64,000 nucleotides of DNA, from assembly GCA_020635035.1 (NCBI GenBank), contig JACKAO010000003.1:124001-188000 (forward strand), in the 5' to 3' direction. Numbering within the stretch: the first letter of the stretch is position 1; every line of letters starts with the position of its first letter. The stretch comes from Calditrichia bacterium. GTDB lineage: Bacteria; Calditrichota; Calditrichia; Calditrichales; J004. Made by a program: the position numbers and the translations under genes. Below, piece after piece: positions 55,140 to 63,986 of the stretch. The notes below the pieces were generated by a model, which was not told the DNA's origin, made no database searches, and saw nothing but the letters and a program-made list of their open reading frames with translations.

Positions 55140-56402
55140 ATGAAGGTTGAAATGGTTATGCCCAAAATGGGTGAATCAATCACTGACGGTACCATTTTAA
55201 AATGGTTAAAAAAAGTTGGTGATGTTGTTGAACGCGATGAAATAATTCTCGAAATAAGTACGGATAAAGTTGATTCGGAAATCCCCACTCCGGTAGGTGG
55301 CAAAATTATTGACCTTATTGCCCATGAAGGTGACACAATCGAAGTTGGTAAAACCATTGCAATTATTGAAGCTGAAGGAAAGGGTGAAAGTCCGGCCGAA
55401 CCGCCAAAAGAAAAAAATGAAGAAGCAGATTCTATAGCAGGATCGGTTGAACCTTCAGAAGAAGTAATACAAGGTACACACGAAAAATCAGAACGTCCTT
55501 CCGGCAGCCGGTTTTATTCGCCGGTTGTGATGAATATTGCCAATGAGAATAATATTTCATTTCCTGAGTTAGAAACGATCAACGGTTCCGGTTTAAATGG
55601 CCGAGTGACTAAAAAAGATATTCTGAATTATATTGAACATGGCGCTTCTGAAAAAGCAACCGGTTCCCCAAAGCCATCTTCTGTGGGACCTGTATTTACA
55701 AAAACAAGCGGACAGGAAATTATTGCAATGGATCATGTACGTAAATCCATCGCAAAGCACATGATTGAGTCCAAACAGACTTCGGCACATGTCAGTTTAT
55801 ACACCGAAGTCGATATGAATAATATCTACAAGATTCGCGAAAGACATAAGAGCAGTTTTAAAAACCGTGAAGGATTTGGTCTTACCTTCATGCCATTTAT
55901 TGCAGATGCGACAATCCGGGCAATTAAAGAATTCCCTTTGCTTAACGCATCCATAAATGGTGATAATATTATTGTTAAACATTTTGTAAATCTGGGGATT
56001 GCTGTTGCAGTAGATTACGGCCTGATTGTCCCGAATATTTTCAGTGCTGATGAACGCAACCTGGTTGGTCTTGCCCGGGCAATAAATGATCTGGCGCTGC
56101 GTGCCCGTACAAAAAAATTAAAACCGGATGAAATAATGAACGGCACCTTTTCCATTTCGAACTTTGGTGTGTATGGAACAACCATCGGCTTCCCGATTAT
56201 CAACCAGCCGCAGGTGGCAATTCTTGGTGTTGGTGCAATAAAAAAACGAGCTGTTGTAATTGATGATGCTATTGCCATTCGCCCCATCCTTTACTTATCT
56301 CTTACCATTGATCACCGGCTGATTGACGGTGCTATGGGGGCATCATTCCTGCAAAGAATCTCACAAATCCTGGAAACTTATGATCCCCAGACAAGTATTT
56401 AG
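55140..56402 (+). CDS. Dihydrolipoamide acyltransferase E2
   Basis: 420 residues: one lipoyl domain (about 1-76) with lipoyl-lysine K43 in ISTDKVDSE, an acidic linker, the E3/E1-binding domain (about 122-160, SPVVMNIANENN ... GRVTKKDIL) and the catalytic core (about 195-420) with His392 in TIDHRLIDGAMG and GTFSISNFG. It passes the acyl group from E1 to CoA. Single lipoyl domain and its adjacent E1 fit the branched-chain or 2-oxoglutarate/pyruvate type. AGAGGA precedes the ATG. Confidence 0.95.
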   Translation: MKVEMVMPKMGESITDGTILKWLKKVGDVVERDEIILEISTDKVDSEIPTPVGGKIIDLIAHEGDTIEVGKTIAIIEAEGKGESPAEPPKEKNEEADSIAGSVEPSEEVIQGTHEKSERPSGSRFYSPVVMNIANENNISFPELETINGSGLNGRVTKKDILNYIEHGASEKATGSPKPSSVGPVFTKTSGQEIIAMDHVRKSIAKHMIESKQTSAHVSLYTEVDMNNIYKIRERHKSSFKNREGFGLTFMPFIADATIRAIKEFPLLNASINGDNIIVKHFVNLGIAVAVDYGLIVPNIFSADERNLVGLARAINDLALRARTKKLKPDEIMNGTFSISNFGVYGTTIGFPIINQPQVAILGVGAIKKRAVVIDDAIAIRPILYLSLTIDHRLIDGAMGASFLQRISQILETYDPQTSI

Positions 56403-56446
56403 TCAAAACCAGAAATTTTTCAGCCGGATCTTGCATTATTTAGACT

Positions 56447-56767
56447 ATGCCATCATATAAGAAACATATTTTTATTTGTGAAAACCGCCGTCCTGATGGA
56501 TCGCCCAAAGGCTGCTGCTTTGATAAAGGCGGCCCGGAGCTGAAAAATGCACTAAAGGTTAAACTGGCACAACGCGGTTTAAATAAAACTTTCCGAGCAA
56601 ACAGCGCCGGTTGCTTAAATGCCTGCGAGCACGGTGCGGCGATGGTTATTTATCCTGAAGGTGTCTGGTATGGTGGTGTAAGCTTAGATGACCTGGATGA
56701 AATTATTGAGCGATCTATTTTGCAGGATGATAAAATTGACCGTCTTTTGATTAAGGAACAATCATGA
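56447..56767 (+). CDS. Thioredoxin-like 2Fe-2S ferredoxin
   Basis: 106 residues. Four Cys arranged as C-x11-C (FICENRRPDGSPKGCC) and C-x3-C (AGCLNACEHG) match the thioredoxin-fold [2Fe-2S] ferredoxins of the Shethna/NuoE-like group. YPEGVWYGGV in the second half is the usual motif. It is an electron carrier or cluster donor. Its stop overlaps the ygfZ start by four bases (ATGA), so the two probably work together in iron-sulfur metabolism. No strong ribosome site precedes the ATG. Confidence 0.85.
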   Translation: MPSYKKHIFICENRRPDGSPKGCCFDKGGPELKNALKVKLAQRGLNKTFRANSAGCLNACEHGAAMVIYPEGVWYGGVSLDDLDEIIERSILQDDKIDRLLIKEQS

Positions 56768-57849
56768 AAAAATTGCAGCTGCATGATCTTCATAAAAAAT
56801 TTGAAGCCCAGTTCATGGATGTACGCGGCTGGACGATTCCTGCTGTTTATACGTCTGTTGAAAATGAATTGAAAGCTGCAAAAAATCATGTGGCTTTGCT
56901 GGACCGCAGCTATCTGGGTAAAATCATTGCAAAAGGCAGTGATGCTCTTGACCTTCTCAACCGCATCTCCACGAATGATATGAATGAGCTTATTCTTGGG
57001 ACAACCTGTGATACCGTTTTCTGTACACCCAAAGGCCGGATTATTGATTATGCAAAAGTTCTGCGATATGATGAAAATCTGCTTCTGATATCCAGCTATA
57101 TAGATAATAATCACCTGATCGAATGGATCAATCGCTTTATAATTTTAGAAGATACTGAGTTAAATGACGGCAGCAGTAGTTTTTTGTGGCTGACTCTGAT
57201 CGGTCCTGAAGCCCGTAATTTTATTCAGAAGCTAAGTGGTCAGGAAATTGTTCCGCAGGATGAAACAATCTGGATAAAACATGGTGGAATTGAATTCCCT
57301 GCGCTGCTCAATCTTAATTTTATGGTGCCGGCATATAATTTTTGTTTACCGGTTACGGAAGGTAAAGAAATTTTTAACTGGCTGGCACAGCAGATAAAAC
57401 AATTCGACGGGGTCTTAATGGGCGATAATGCATTCCAGATCATGCGTGTGGAAAGCGGAATGCCCGATTGGGGGACAGAGCTCACTGAAGAATTTAATCC
57501 GCATGAAGCACGATTGTTAAAAGCGGTGAGTTTTACTAAAGGCTGCTATACCGGCCAGGAAGTTATTGCGCGACTGGATACCTATGATAAGGTTCAGAAA
57601 TACCTGATGGTTGTGCAGTTGTCCGAGCATATTTTTGCAGAACCGCCGTTTGATATTTTTTACGATACTGAAAAAATTGGTAAACTGACCAGTTATGCCT
57701 TCGATCCTGTAAGTAAAAAAAGCATAGGCTTGGGCTATGTCAAAAAAAATCTGACGGTTGCCGATTTTAACATAAACCTTGATGTGGTTGTTAATGGAAA
57801 AAATGTGTCCGCCAATCTGAAAATCCCTTATAATATGAAAACAATGTAA
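56764..57849 (+). CDS. ygfZ: YgfZ/GcvT-family folate-binding protein
   Basis: 361 residues of the glycine-cleavage T-protein fold. The YgfZ hallmark KGCYTGQEV (Cys261) is present; GcvT lacks this Cys. YgfZ in Escherichia coli uses tetrahydrofolate to support iron-sulfur enzymes such as MiaB. Overlap with the ferredoxin gene supports that role here. Ends five bases before a DUF2203 gene. It is longer than E. coli YgfZ (326) but within family range. Confidence 0.85.
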   Translation: MKKLQLHDLHKKFEAQFMDVRGWTIPAVYTSVENELKAAKNHVALLDRSYLGKIIAKGSDALDLLNRISTNDMNELILGTTCDTVFCTPKGRIIDYAKVLRYDENLLLISSYIDNNHLIEWINRFIILEDTELNDGSSSFLWLTLIGPEARNFIQKLSGQEIVPQDETIWIKHGGIEFPALLNLNFMVPAYNFCLPVTEGKEIFNWLAQQIKQFDGVLMGDNAFQIMRVESGMPDWGTELTEEFNPHEARLLKAVSFTKGCYTGQEVIARLDTYDKVQKYLMVVQLSEHIFAEPPFDIFYDTEKIGKLTSYAFDPVSKKSIGLGYVKKNLTVADFNINLDVVVNGKNVSANLKIPYNMKTM

Positions 57850-57853
57850 CAGA

Positions 57854-58240
57854 ATGCTTTACAAGAAACACTTCAGTTTAAAGGAAGCCCGCACTTTAAT
57901 ACCCTTCTTAAAAGAAAAGCTGACCGAAATCAGAAAAATCTCACTGGAACTTAATGACAACGGTTTTGATATTTATAAAGGTAAATACCGAACAGGATTC
58001 CATCCCGATACCAATAAAGAATTTCCTGACCTGTACGATAAAATGCGTGATCTTATAAGTGATATTTATCTGATGGGAATTGAAATTAAAGGTATAGAGC
58101 AGGGACTGATTGATTTTCCGGCGATTCGTAAAAACGGGGAAGAAGTTTTTTTATGCTGGAAACTTGATGAAGAAGATATTGAATTCTGGCACCGAATCGA
58201 TGATGGTTTCCAGGGGCGTCAGCATATTGATGATTTTTAA
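57854..58240 (+). CDS. DUF2203 family protein
   Basis: 128 residues, mostly helical. KKHFSLKEARTLIPFLKEKLTEI at the start and the CWKLDEEDIEFWHRIDDGFQGRQ end are DUF2203 features; its function is unknown. It begins five bases after the ygfZ stop and precedes dus by 82 bases of AT-rich sequence. Confidence 0.85.
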   Translation: MLYKKHFSLKEARTLIPFLKEKLTEIRKISLELNDNGFDIYKGKYRTGFHPDTNKEFPDLYDKMRDLISDIYLMGIEIKGIEQGLIDFPAIRKNGEEVFLCWKLDEEDIEFWHRIDDGFQGRQHIDDF

Positions 58241-58322
58241 AAAATTGAGACAGATTTTTTTTAATCAGTAAACATTTTTTTTAAATTAATTACCTGAAAT
58301 AAACAATAACTTTATAAATCTT

Positions 58323-59372
58323 ATGATCATTAAATACGGAAAATATGAAATAAACCAGGGCCTGTTCCTGGCTCCCATGGAAGATGTAAGTGATTATCCT
58401 TTCCGCATGATTTGCAAAAAGCTTGGTGCCGATGTCATGTATTCGGAATTTATCAGCTCGGAAGCCCTGATCCGTGATGCCGAAAAAGCGTTTAAGAAAA
58501 TGACTATTAAACCGGAAGAACACCCAATCGGTATCCAGATTTATGGAAACCGGATCGAAGCAATGGTCGAAGCGGCTCAGATTGCAGAAGAAAAAGGGCC
58601 GGATTTTATTGATATTAATTTTGGCTGCCCGGTTAAAAAAGTGGCACTGAAAGGAGCCGGGAGCGGTTTGCTTCAGGATGTCCCCAAAATGATTAAAATG
58701 TGTGAAGCAGTTGTTCGTTCAGTTGAATTGCCGGTAACAGCAAAAACCAGGTTAGGCTGGGACGCTGAAACAATTCAGATTGTGGATATCGCAAAGCAGA
58801 TGGAATCTGTTGGAATAGAAGCATTGGCTATTCACGGCCGCACGCGTGCACAGGGATACAAAGGAGAAGCAGACTGGGAGTGGATTGCACGAACAAAGGA
58901 AGCTGTTAAGATGCCAATTATCGGGAATGGTGACGTGATTGAACCGGAACAGGCTATCCGCTATTTTGATAAATATGGTGTTGATGCGGTTATGATTGGC
59001 CGCGGTGCCATTCATAATCCATGGATCTTCCGGGATGCAAAAGCTTTTCGCACAACAGGTACGGTTCCTGAACCAGCATCACTCAGTGAGCGTATCGATA
59101 CATTAAAGGAACATTACACATACAATGCAGAATACAAAGGTGAATTGCGCGGAGTAAGGGAAATGCGCAAACATATTACTGGTTATTTAAAAGGATTGCC
59201 GTATATCTCGAAATTCCGCTCACAAATTCTTCAGATTGATAAACTTGATGCTGTTTTTGAAATGCTTGAAATGCTGCGTGATAACAGCTATATAAAAGAA
59301 GCTGTAGAAGAAATAAACGAAAACTTTTCTGCCCTGCAGATGACATGCGACAGCAACACGCAGGAGTGTTAG
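58323..59372 (+). CDS. dus: tRNA-dihydrouridine synthase (DusB-like)
   Basis: 349 residues. The FMN barrel has LAPMEDVSDYPFRMI, the catalytic Cys102 in DINFGCPVKKV, KTRLGWD, IHGRTR and NGDVIEP ... MIGRGAIHNPW, all standard Dus motifs. It reduces uridine in the tRNA D-loop using NADPH. The HITGYLKGLP segment is typical of DusB. It stands upstream of pepT by 28 bases. Confidence 0.93.
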   Translation: MIIKYGKYEINQGLFLAPMEDVSDYPFRMICKKLGADVMYSEFISSEALIRDAEKAFKKMTIKPEEHPIGIQIYGNRIEAMVEAAQIAEEKGPDFIDINFGCPVKKVALKGAGSGLLQDVPKMIKMCEAVVRSVELPVTAKTRLGWDAETIQIVDIAKQMESVGIEALAIHGRTRAQGYKGEADWEWIARTKEAVKMPIIGNGDVIEPEQAIRYFDKYGVDAVMIGRGAIHNPWIFRDAKAFRTTGTVPEPASLSERIDTLKEHYTYNAEYKGELRGVREMRKHITGYLKGLPYISKFRSQILQIDKLDAVFEMLEMLRDNSYIKEAVEEINENFSALQMTCDSNTQEC

Positions 59373-59400
59373 CTGCGCAAAAGAACAGGAGCTTATTCTC

Positions 59401-60663
59401 ATGGAAACTATATCTACCCGACTTTTTCTGGACCGTTTTTTAAGCTACGTAAAGATTGACACACAGTCGAATCCCAAATCAACAACTTATCCGAGCACGG
59501 AAAAACAACTGAATCTTTCCCGGAAATTAACCGAAGAGTTAAAAGAACTGGGGATGCAGGATGTAGAACTCACAAAAGATGGTTATGTTTTTGCAACGCT
59601 TCCGGCGAATGTGGATCATCAAGTGCCTGTGATTGGTTTAATCGCACATGTCGATACCGCGCCGGATGTAACTGGTAAAGATGTAAATCCGATAATACAT
59701 AAAAACTACCAGGGTGGCGATATCGTTCTGCCTAAAGATCCATCGGTTGTCATTTCTCCTGATGATAATCCTGATTTAAATGAGATGACCGGTTTTGATA
59801 TTATAACCACCGACGGTACTACTTTACTTGGTGCCGACAATAAAGCCGGCGTTGCCGAAATTATGGGTGCCCTGCAATACCTTAAAGAAAACCCCGGGCT
59901 TAAACATGGTAAAATCAGGATTGCCTTTACAGTTGATGAAGAAATTGGTGCCGGTGTCGATCACTTTGATGTTGAATATTTTGGTGCAAGCTATGCATAT
60001 ACAATTGATGGAAGTGCCGCCGGCGAAATAGAAGATGAAACGTTTTGTGCCGATTCAGCTACAATAAAAATTTATGGTGTAAATGTTCACCCCGGTTACG
60101 CTAAAAACAAAATGATAAATGGTGTCAAAATTGCGGCTGAATTTATTGATCATTTACCTAAAGACAGTCTTTCGCCGGAAACAACAGAAGGCCGTGAAGG
60201 GTATGTCCATCCTAATGTAATAAACGGTAATGTGGAGCTGACAACGATAGAGTTTATTGTTCGTGATTTTACGATGGAAGGTCTGAAAGAAAAGGAAGTT
60301 TTCCTGCAGAATATCTGTGATGACTTGTCAAAAAAACACCATCCGGCCCGCGTTGAAATGGAAATCAAAGAATATTACCGCAATATGAAGTACAAAATTG
60401 ATGAGCATCCGGAAGTGGTTGAATATGCTATGGAAGCTGTAAACCGTTCCGGAATTAAAGCACGAAAAGGACTGATCCGCGGGGGAACAGATGGTGCCCG
60501 TCTTTCATACATGGGACTGCCTACACCGAATGTTTTTACCGGCGGTCATAATTTTCATAGTAAAAAAGAATGGGTTGCCATCCAGGATATGCAGAAGACA
60601 GTTGAAACGATTGTAAACCTGGTTCAAATCTGGGCGGAAAAAAGTGAAGCTGCAAAACATTAA
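59401..60663 (+). CDS. pepT: Tripeptide aminopeptidase PepT
   Basis: 420 residues. Metal ligands and catalytic residues in HVDTAPD (His and Asp), GADNKAG (bridging Asp), DEEIGAG (general base Glu and ligand) and GGHNFHSKKEW (last His) follow the M20 peptidase pattern, and the length is right for PepT. It cuts N-terminal residues from tripeptides in the cytosol with two zinc ions. AGGAGC precedes the ATG. The next gene overlaps its end by 20 bases. Confidence 0.96.
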   Translation: METISTRLFLDRFLSYVKIDTQSNPKSTTYPSTEKQLNLSRKLTEELKELGMQDVELTKDGYVFATLPANVDHQVPVIGLIAHVDTAPDVTGKDVNPIIHKNYQGGDIVLPKDPSVVISPDDNPDLNEMTGFDIITTDGTTLLGADNKAGVAEIMGALQYLKENPGLKHGKIRIAFTVDEEIGAGVDHFDVEYFGASYAYTIDGSAAGEIEDETFCADSATIKIYGVNVHPGYAKNKMINGVKIAAEFIDHLPKDSLSPETTEGREGYVHPNVINGNVELTTIEFIVRDFTMEGLKEKEVFLQNICDDLSKKHHPARVEMEIKEYYRNMKYKIDEHPEVVEYAMEAVNRSGIKARKGLIRGGTDGARLSYMGLPTPNVFTGGHNFHSKKEWVAIQDMQKTVETIVNLVQIWAEKSEAAKH

Positions 60664-60943
60664 TCAAATAAGCGACCAGGTCATCAGCATTGTTTGGGAT
60701 GATGGTACGGAACAGATATTCTTTGCTGATAAAATGCGTGGTAAATGTCCCTGTGCTTCATGCAAAGAAAAAAAGGAAGATAAACCGGCAGGTTTATTTA
60801 AAGTGCTGAAAGCAAATCCCAACAACGTGATCTTCAGCGGATGGGAGATGATCGGCCGCTATGCTGTCCGTTTTATGTTTAGCGATAACCATAATACCGG
60901 TATTTACACATACGAATATCTGCGTGAAATTGGCGAAAACTGA
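60644..60943 (+). CDS. DUF971 family protein
   Basis: 99 residues with GTG start inside the pepT end. It matches DUF971 (gamma-butyrobetaine-hydroxylase N-terminal-like): ISIVWDDGTEQIFFADKMRG, CPCASC (Cys trio, likely metal) and the HNTGIYTYEYLRE tail. In other bacteria it lies near iron-sulfur or Mrp/ApbC-type genes and may bind zinc; function undefined. The overlap suggests coupling to pepT translation. Confidence 0.88.
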   Translation: MKLQNINQISDQVISIVWDDGTEQIFFADKMRGKCPCASCKEKKEDKPAGLFKVLKANPNNVIFSGWEMIGRYAVRFMFSDNHNTGIYTYEYLREIGEN

Positions 60944-60992
60944 TTCGATTTTGACCGCGATCATTTTATTAAGGATGGACACGGAGCATTTT

Positions 60993-61012
60993 ACCTGAAA
61001 TATTTTACAGGT
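60993..61012. promoter_or_regulatory. Small hairpin over the ribosome site of the next gene
   Basis: ACCTG (60993-60997) pairs with CAGGT (61008-61012) around ten bases. The right arm includes the only AGG-like ribosome site, seven bases before the ATG at 61019, so it could mask initiation. Five pairs only, hence tentative. Confidence 0.25.
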
Positions 61013-61018
61013 TTTGCC

Positions 61019-61306
61019 ATGTCACAAATATCAATAAATAAACAAGAAGCCAGGATTATTTTAACCTGGTATGATACTGTTGTGGGAAAAGCTTCTCATT
61101 ATGGCACAGCAGAATACGTATTTCCTGAAGAACAGCTGGTTGTGGATAAACTGAAAAAATGCCTTGGAAACACTTCACTCGATCACTACGAATTACAGAC
61201 AGTTATCGGTTGGATGGATAAAGTGATTTCTCAATTTCCTGGACAAGCTGAATATTACTTTCCCGAAGAAGAAGCACTTGTACAAAAAATACGGGATGCT
61301 GTTTAA
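61019..61306 (+). CDS. Small protein with an internal motif duplication, unknown function
   Basis: 95 residues. Two copies of a ~35-residue unit are visible: WYDTVVGKA ... GTAEYVFPEEQLVVDKLKK (about 15-46) and WMDKVISQF ... GQAEYYFPEEEALVQKIRD (about 64-93). Both share W-x-D-x-V and AEY-x-FPEE. I do not recognise a family. No signal peptide. The frame is supported by the duplication itself, which is unlikely in noise. It ends five bases before the convergent acetyltransferase. Confidence 0.75.
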   Translation: MSQISINKQEARIILTWYDTVVGKASHYGTAEYVFPEEQLVVDKLKKCLGNTSLDHYELQTVIGWMDKVISQFPGQAEYYFPEEEALVQKIRDAV

Positions 61307-61310
61307 AATT

Positions 61311-61940
61311 TTACAACTTAAAATCTGCCATTAAATCCTGAAAATGTTCAAAGAACAAACCCGCATGATAGCCATCCATTAACGCATGATTTGCATGCAG
61401 GGATGTTGGCAATAAATAGCGGTTATCCTGTTTGAAAATCTTTCCGAAAGTAATCTTAGGGATAGAATCTTTTTGCGCGTTATGAACAGCATGTTTCAAT
61501 CCTGTAAAAGTTACCCAGGGAATGGTAGAATAATGAATCACATCTGCGTTGTTATTTGATGGAACTAATTCTTTCGCAGCCTGTACCCGCTCAATCTCTG
61601 AGCGGGCATTTTTATAAAACACATTAAATTCCGGATCATAATTTATATAGCCAAATCCAAAAGCTCCGTTATCCCTGTTTATAGTGGGAGAAGCATGGAC
61701 CACATCATAAACTCTAACTGAATCTTCAACCACTCTGAATCTGAAGTTTTCAATCTGGTTGGCGCTTTTCAGTGATGCATAAAGATAAACAAGAAAAATA
61801 GAAATGTTCTCGTTTTTGCTTACAAGAAGGGCATTCGTGCAGTCAATATTTGTTGTGATCCCAAAAAAAGGATCATCAAAATTTTTAAAAAAATTATAAA
61901 TATCCCGCCGCTTCCAACTGTCAATATCAAGATTTTTCAT
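61311..61940 (-). CDS. Chloramphenicol acetyltransferase (CatA-like) family protein
   Basis: 209 residues, near the family length. The catalytic His is about residue 191 in ANHALMDGYH; the family signature HHxxxDGxH has Asn in place of the first His. IPWVTFTG and TFGKIFKQDNRYLLP match CatA by eye. It forms trimers and acetylates chloramphenicol in resistant strains; many chromosomal FCB relatives have not been shown to do so. It starts one base after the HAD stop, third gene in the operon with MATE and HAD. Resistance is possible, not established. Confidence 0.8.
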   Translation of the reverse strand: MKNLDIDSWKRRDIYNFFKNFDDPFFGITTNIDCTNALLVSKNENISIFLVYLYASLKSANQIENFRFRVVEDSVRVYDVVHASPTINRDNGAFGFGYINYDPEFNVFYKNARSEIERVQAAKELVPSNNNADVIHYSTIPWVTFTGLKHAVHNAQKDSIPKITFGKIFKQDNRYLLPTSLHANHALMDGYHAGLFFEHFQDLMADFKL

Positions 61941-61941
61941 T

Positions 61942-62634
61942 CTATAAAATCTGCTTTAATTCTGATAATTTTGAAATGGTTTTAAAACGTTTGTAGCGTG
62001 CAGCATCTATTTCGGCATGTTCATGCTGCCATACAGTATGATACGGTACATGAACCGCATACGCACCAAGTTCCAGTACCGGTAAAATGTCTGATTTAAT
62101 TGAGTTACCTACCATAACAAATTCATCCGGGGCAATATCCAGATGGTTGAGCAGTTTCTGATAATTATATATTTTTTTGTCGCTCATTATCTCAATATGA
62201 TGGAAATAGGATTCCAGTTTGGATTTCCGTAATTTTCGTTCCTGGTCCAGCAAATCACCTTTTGTTGCCATGATTAAACGATAGTCATTCTGCAGGCTCT
62301 GTAAAGCATTTTCTACTTCATCAAGCAGTTCAATAGGTTCATCGAGCAGATTTTTTCCAAGGTTAATAATTTCTGAGATAGTATCATTAGGAATTTTACT
62401 GTTACTGAATTTAACGGCTGCTTCAATCATCGATAACATAAATCCTTTAACACCATATCCGTATAATTCCAGGTTCTGCATCTCCACTTTAAATAGTTCT
62501 GCCTGGCAGTGTTCAGGCGCCATGTAATCATTCAGCAGAATACAGAATTTCCGTTCGATTTCGCGGAAGTAGGGTTCATTTACCCAAAGGGTGTCGTCTG
62601 CATCAAAACAGATGACTTTTATTTTGTTTTTCAT
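61942..62634 (-). CDS. HAD-superfamily hydrolase
   Basis: 230 residues. Motif I FDADDTLW holds the nucleophile and general acid Asp, motif II the Thr in MATKGD, motif III Lys in YNYQKLLNH and motif IV in GNSIKSD. The helical cap between motifs I and II is of the subclass I type. It is a phosphatase of unknown substrate, in an overlapping operon with the MATE transporter (four bases, ATGA) and the acetyltransferase. Confidence 0.88.
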   Translation of the reverse strand: MKNKIKVICFDADDTLWVNEPYFREIERKFCILLNDYMAPEHCQAELFKVEMQNLELYGYGVKGFMLSMIEAAVKFSNSKIPNDTISEIINLGKNLLDEPIELLDEVENALQSLQNDYRLIMATKGDLLDQERKLRKSKLESYFHHIEIMSDKKIYNYQKLLNHLDIAPDEFVMVGNSIKSDILPVLELGAYAVHVPYHTVWQHEHAEIDAARYKRFKTISKLSELKQIL

Positions 62635-63986
62635 TTTTCATCCTGATTATAATTAATAACACGTATTGCTATAATGCGTGAAATGATACCTATAACAAGA
62701 TATGATGAAGCATAGGCTATAAAAATACCTTTTAATCCAATCCATAGTGAGAAAAAGTAGGCCATAGGTATATAGAGGATAAACATTTGTGTAATACTAA
62801 GAACAGAAGACTGAATCGGCTTTTGAAGAACATTTAATACAACACCGGAAAGTGTTAACAAACCGAGAAAGGCAAAGCCTGATGTTGCAATCCATAAAAA
62901 TTCAGTACCAATCCGGATTACTTCGGCGTCATCATTGAAAATCTGTATGGCATAGGGAGCAAGTATTACTAAAACGAGATAAGCAAAAAGTCCCCAAAAA
63001 ACAGCAAAAAGATAACTTCCCTTCACCGCATTACGGATTCGCGTATATGCTTCAGCCCCGGCATTCTGACCCACAAATGGTCCGATTACAGAAGAAAGTG
63101 CCATTACAGGTGCCAGTGCAAAAAACTCAATTCGTGATCCGACACCATAAGCGGCAACGGCAGCAATCCCGAAGGAAGCAATCATTTTGGTAATAATCCC
63201 TGTGCCAACCGGTATAAGAATACGCGAGACTGCAGTCGGAATTCCGATTTTTAAAATGTGTCTGAACGAGCTTAATATTTCTCTATATGCCGGACGCCGG
63301 AATGAAATCATTTTCTCCCGGAAAGCAAGAATATAAAGGGCTGCAATAAGTGTAACGGCCCTGGCGATCAGTGTTGCCCAGGCTGCCCCACGGATACCCA
63401 TTTCGGGAAAAGGTCCCCAACCGAAAATCATGATTGGATCAAGTACCAGATTAACCCCGGCAGCAATAAGCATAACGGTACTTGGGGTTTTGGTATCACC
63501 CGTTGCGCGGATGGCATTGTTGCCAACCATCGGGATCATTACAAAAATAGCTCCGGGGTACCAGATATACATGTAATCTTTTACATCATCCAATATTTCA
63601 CCGGTTGCGCCAAGACTACTAAAAAGAAAATCGACTGTAAGCATACCGATGGTTACGGTTGTAACAGATATCAATAGTATCAGGATCAATGAGTCGGTTG
63701 TCAGGCGTTTTACTTTTTCATGGTTGCCTTCACCTATCGCACGCGATACCACAGCAGATGTACCGGTTCCAATACCAAGTGCCAGGCTGCCAAAAAATAA
63801 TACCACCGGAAAGGTAAATGTTAAAGCTGCCAAAGGATTCTTGCCAAGCTTTCCGACAAAAAATGTATCGGTAAGATTAAAAACCAGGATTCCACCAATT
63901 GCAATCAGCATTGGGAATGTCATTTTTATAATTAAAGGAGCGATCGGCCCCTGGGTCAGCTTGGCGGTTTTAGATCGTTCAGACAT
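62631..63986 (-). CDS. MATE-family efflux transporter
   Basis: 451 residues, twelve membrane helices in two halves. Family features include PMLIAIGGILVFNLTDTFFVGKLG at the start, GIGTGTSAVVSRAIGEGN in helix 2 region and the matching second-half FVGQNAGAEAY. It exports drugs or metabolites in exchange for Na+ or H+. First gene of the operon with HAD and the CatA-like gene. Complete; the ATG lies 14 bases inside the right window edge, so the promoter region is out of view. Confidence 0.94.
   Translation of the reverse strand: MSERSKTAKLTQGPIAPLIIKMTFPMLIAIGGILVFNLTDTFFVGKLGKNPLAALTFTFPVVLFFGSLALGIGTGTSAVVSRAIGEGNHEKVKRLTTDSLILILLISVTTVTIGMLTVDFLFSSLGATGEILDDVKDYMYIWYPGAIFVMIPMVGNNAIRATGDTKTPSTVMLIAAGVNLVLDPIMIFGWGPFPEMGIRGAAWATLIARAVTLIAALYILAFREKMISFRRPAYREILSSFRHILKIGIPTAVSRILIPVGTGIITKMIASFGIAAVAAYGVGSRIEFFALAPVMALSSVIGPFVGQNAGAEAYTRIRNAVKGSYLFAVFWGLFAYLVLVILAPYAIQIFNDDAEVIRIGTEFLWIATSGFAFLGLLTLSGVVLNVLQKPIQSSVLSITQMFILYIPMAYFFSLWIGLKGIFIAYASSYLVIGIISRIIAIRVINYNQDEK

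Noticed and set aside
56650..57114. 154-codon minus-strand frame over the ferredoxin/ygfZ region
   Set aside because: Shadow of two recognised genes.
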